From the NCBI GenBank assembly GCA_900543705.1, contig UQSL01000090.1, positions 1 to 6,743 of the forward strand: 6,743 bases of DNA, written 5' to 3'. Numbering within the stretch: the stretch's first letter is position 1; each line of letters starts with the position of its first letter. The notes under the pieces are model-generated. The model was given only the letters and a program-made list of their open reading frames with translations. It was not told the origin of the DNA and ran no database searches. This document shows, one piece after another, positions 5,946 through 6,743 of this stretch. The translations under genes and the position numbers were made by a program. This DNA is from an uncultured Oscillospiraceae bacterium. Lineage in GTDB: Bacteria; Bacillota; Clostridia; Oscillospirales; Ruminococcaceae.

Positions 5946-6615
5946 TTATAAAAACAAAAGTCTTTTTTGATTGCTTTTTAAATCATCCATATAACGTTGA
6001 ATCGCAACTATCAATCTTAACATAAATTGGTCTACTCGTAAATAAGATGGAACAAAATCATTTAAAGTTATATCAATATTTTCGATACAAACGATTCCGT
6101 TGCATAAAAAGGCAAATTCTCCTTTAATATTCGATGTTTGATGTGTTAATAAATCTAGCACATCATCGATTTTAAGTTTCACGAAACCACTTGTTTCTTC
6201 GTTTTCTTTTAACAAATCCGAAAACTCACCATTATAATCTAACAAATAAACATGTTTGAAATTCATTTGCAATATAGTTTTCGGCTATTGTAGAAGCAGT
6301 TTGACGGACACCAATAGGAATTAAATCCTGAAACTTTACATTATAATCCAATCCAGTTTCTTCATATATTTCTCTTATACCATCTTCGATATTTTCACCA
6401 GCCTCATAATGTCCACCGACACTAATATCAATGTAATCCGGCCTTGAAAATGAATAGCGATTTGGGGCCTTTTTTTGAAAATAAACACATTTATCCTTAG
6501 AACTGAATATTTGACAGGTAAATACTCTATGCCAAATACCCTTTCTATGAACTATTTGCTTATCCTCTGTACCAATGTAATTATAATTATCATCAAAAAT
6601 ATCAATCTGGCTCAT
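5946..6615 (-). pseudogene. NUDIX hydrolase, frameshifted
   Basis: NUDIX enzymes hydrolyse nucleoside diphosphates linked to another group, often nucleotide sugars or damaged nucleotides; the substrate here is unknown. The first frame starts MSQIDIFDDN, with AGGAG eight bases before the ATG at 6615. It carries WHRVFTCQIF (28-37) and the NUDIX box GGHYEAGE/REIYEETGL (67-89), with Glu82, Glu85 and Glu86 in place. The box has six residues, not seven, between Glu74 and Arg81, so it is one shorter than the classic GX5EX7REUXEEXGU. The frame runs out after ANEFQ. Deleting one T of the TTT at 6255-6257 joins it to the downstream frame, giving EFQHVYLLDYNGEF and a protein of 222 residues with a C-terminal helical region. 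So the locus has a single-base insertion: a real pseudogene, a phase-variable site or a read error. It follows the epimerase gene by 18 bases, suggesting one operon. Codon use is strongly AT-rich, unlike the left part. Confidence 0.78.
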
Positions 6616-6633
6616 AACCACTGCTCCTATCTT

Positions 6634-6743
6634 TTAAATATAATTACTTAAAATATTTATAATTTTTTCACTTGCGTTACCATCGCCATATGGATTTGTA
6701 TAATCTAATGGAAAGGAGAATATCCAGGGAATGTCTTTGCCTT
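6634..6743 (-). CDS. UDP-N-acetylglucosamine 2-epimerase family protein, C-terminal end
   Basis: The right edge of the window contains the last 35 residues of a minus-strand gene too short to stand out as an open frame. It ends in NPYGDGNASEKIINIL, the characteristic C-terminal signature of non-hydrolysing UDP-GlcNAc 2-epimerases (WecB/MnaA) and of the related NeuC-type hydrolysing enzymes. Such enzymes make UDP-ManNAc or ManNAc derivatives for teichoic acid linkage units, capsules, O-antigens or sialic-acid-like sugars. The fragment cannot show which type it is. The preceding GKDIPWIFSFPLDYT segment is also in frame. The gene is AT-rich and sits 18 bases upstream of the NUDIX gene, likely co-transcribed. 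The remainder lies outside the window. Confidence 0.75.
   Translation of the reverse strand, partial: GKDIPWIFSFPLDYTNPYGDGNASEKIINILSNYI

Overview
The window looks like chromosomal DNA of a Gram-positive, probably spore-forming clostridium (Oscillospiraceae/Ruminococcaceae type). This rests on three things: clostridial-type Pgk, TpiA and GpmI, strong purine-rich ribosome binding sites with SigA-like promoter spacing, and a PdaB-like exported deacetylase. The genus is not resolvable from this sequence alone.

Positions 94-3978 (all minus strand) hold three consecutive enzymes of lower glycolysis in the order pgk, tpiA, gpmI. They are co-directional but heavily punctuated. A strong intrinsic terminator lies just after pgk, and another lies between tpiA and gpmI. 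The roughly 330-base gap between pgk and tpiA holds a highly structured element (2503-2695). On the minus strand it folds into a closed multi-branch RNA with two UNCG tetraloops. A recognisable SigA-type promoter drives pgk. No gapA lies beside pgk.

Positions 3979-4392 form a divergent intergenic region. It carries the pgk promoter and several hairpins, and a SigE-like -10 box just ahead of a plus-strand gene for a secreted NodB-family polysaccharide deacetylase (4393-5151). The first metal/catalytic motif of that enzyme is altered.

Positions 5219-5860 are a decayed segment. It contains an IS3-family transposase relic with an internal deletion and truncated ends, followed by an unidentified degenerate stretch. 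From about 5860 to the right edge the DNA becomes strikingly AT-rich. This part carries a frameshifted NUDIX hydrolase and, 18 bases upstream of it, the C-terminal end of a UDP-N-acetylglucosamine 2-epimerase-type enzyme, both on the minus strand. It is probably the edge of a horizontally acquired surface-sugar locus joined to core chromosome.

The most interesting item is the candidate structured RNA upstream of tpiA. The rest is core metabolism plus a worn island boundary. No defence system, CRISPR array, tRNA or rRNA was seen.
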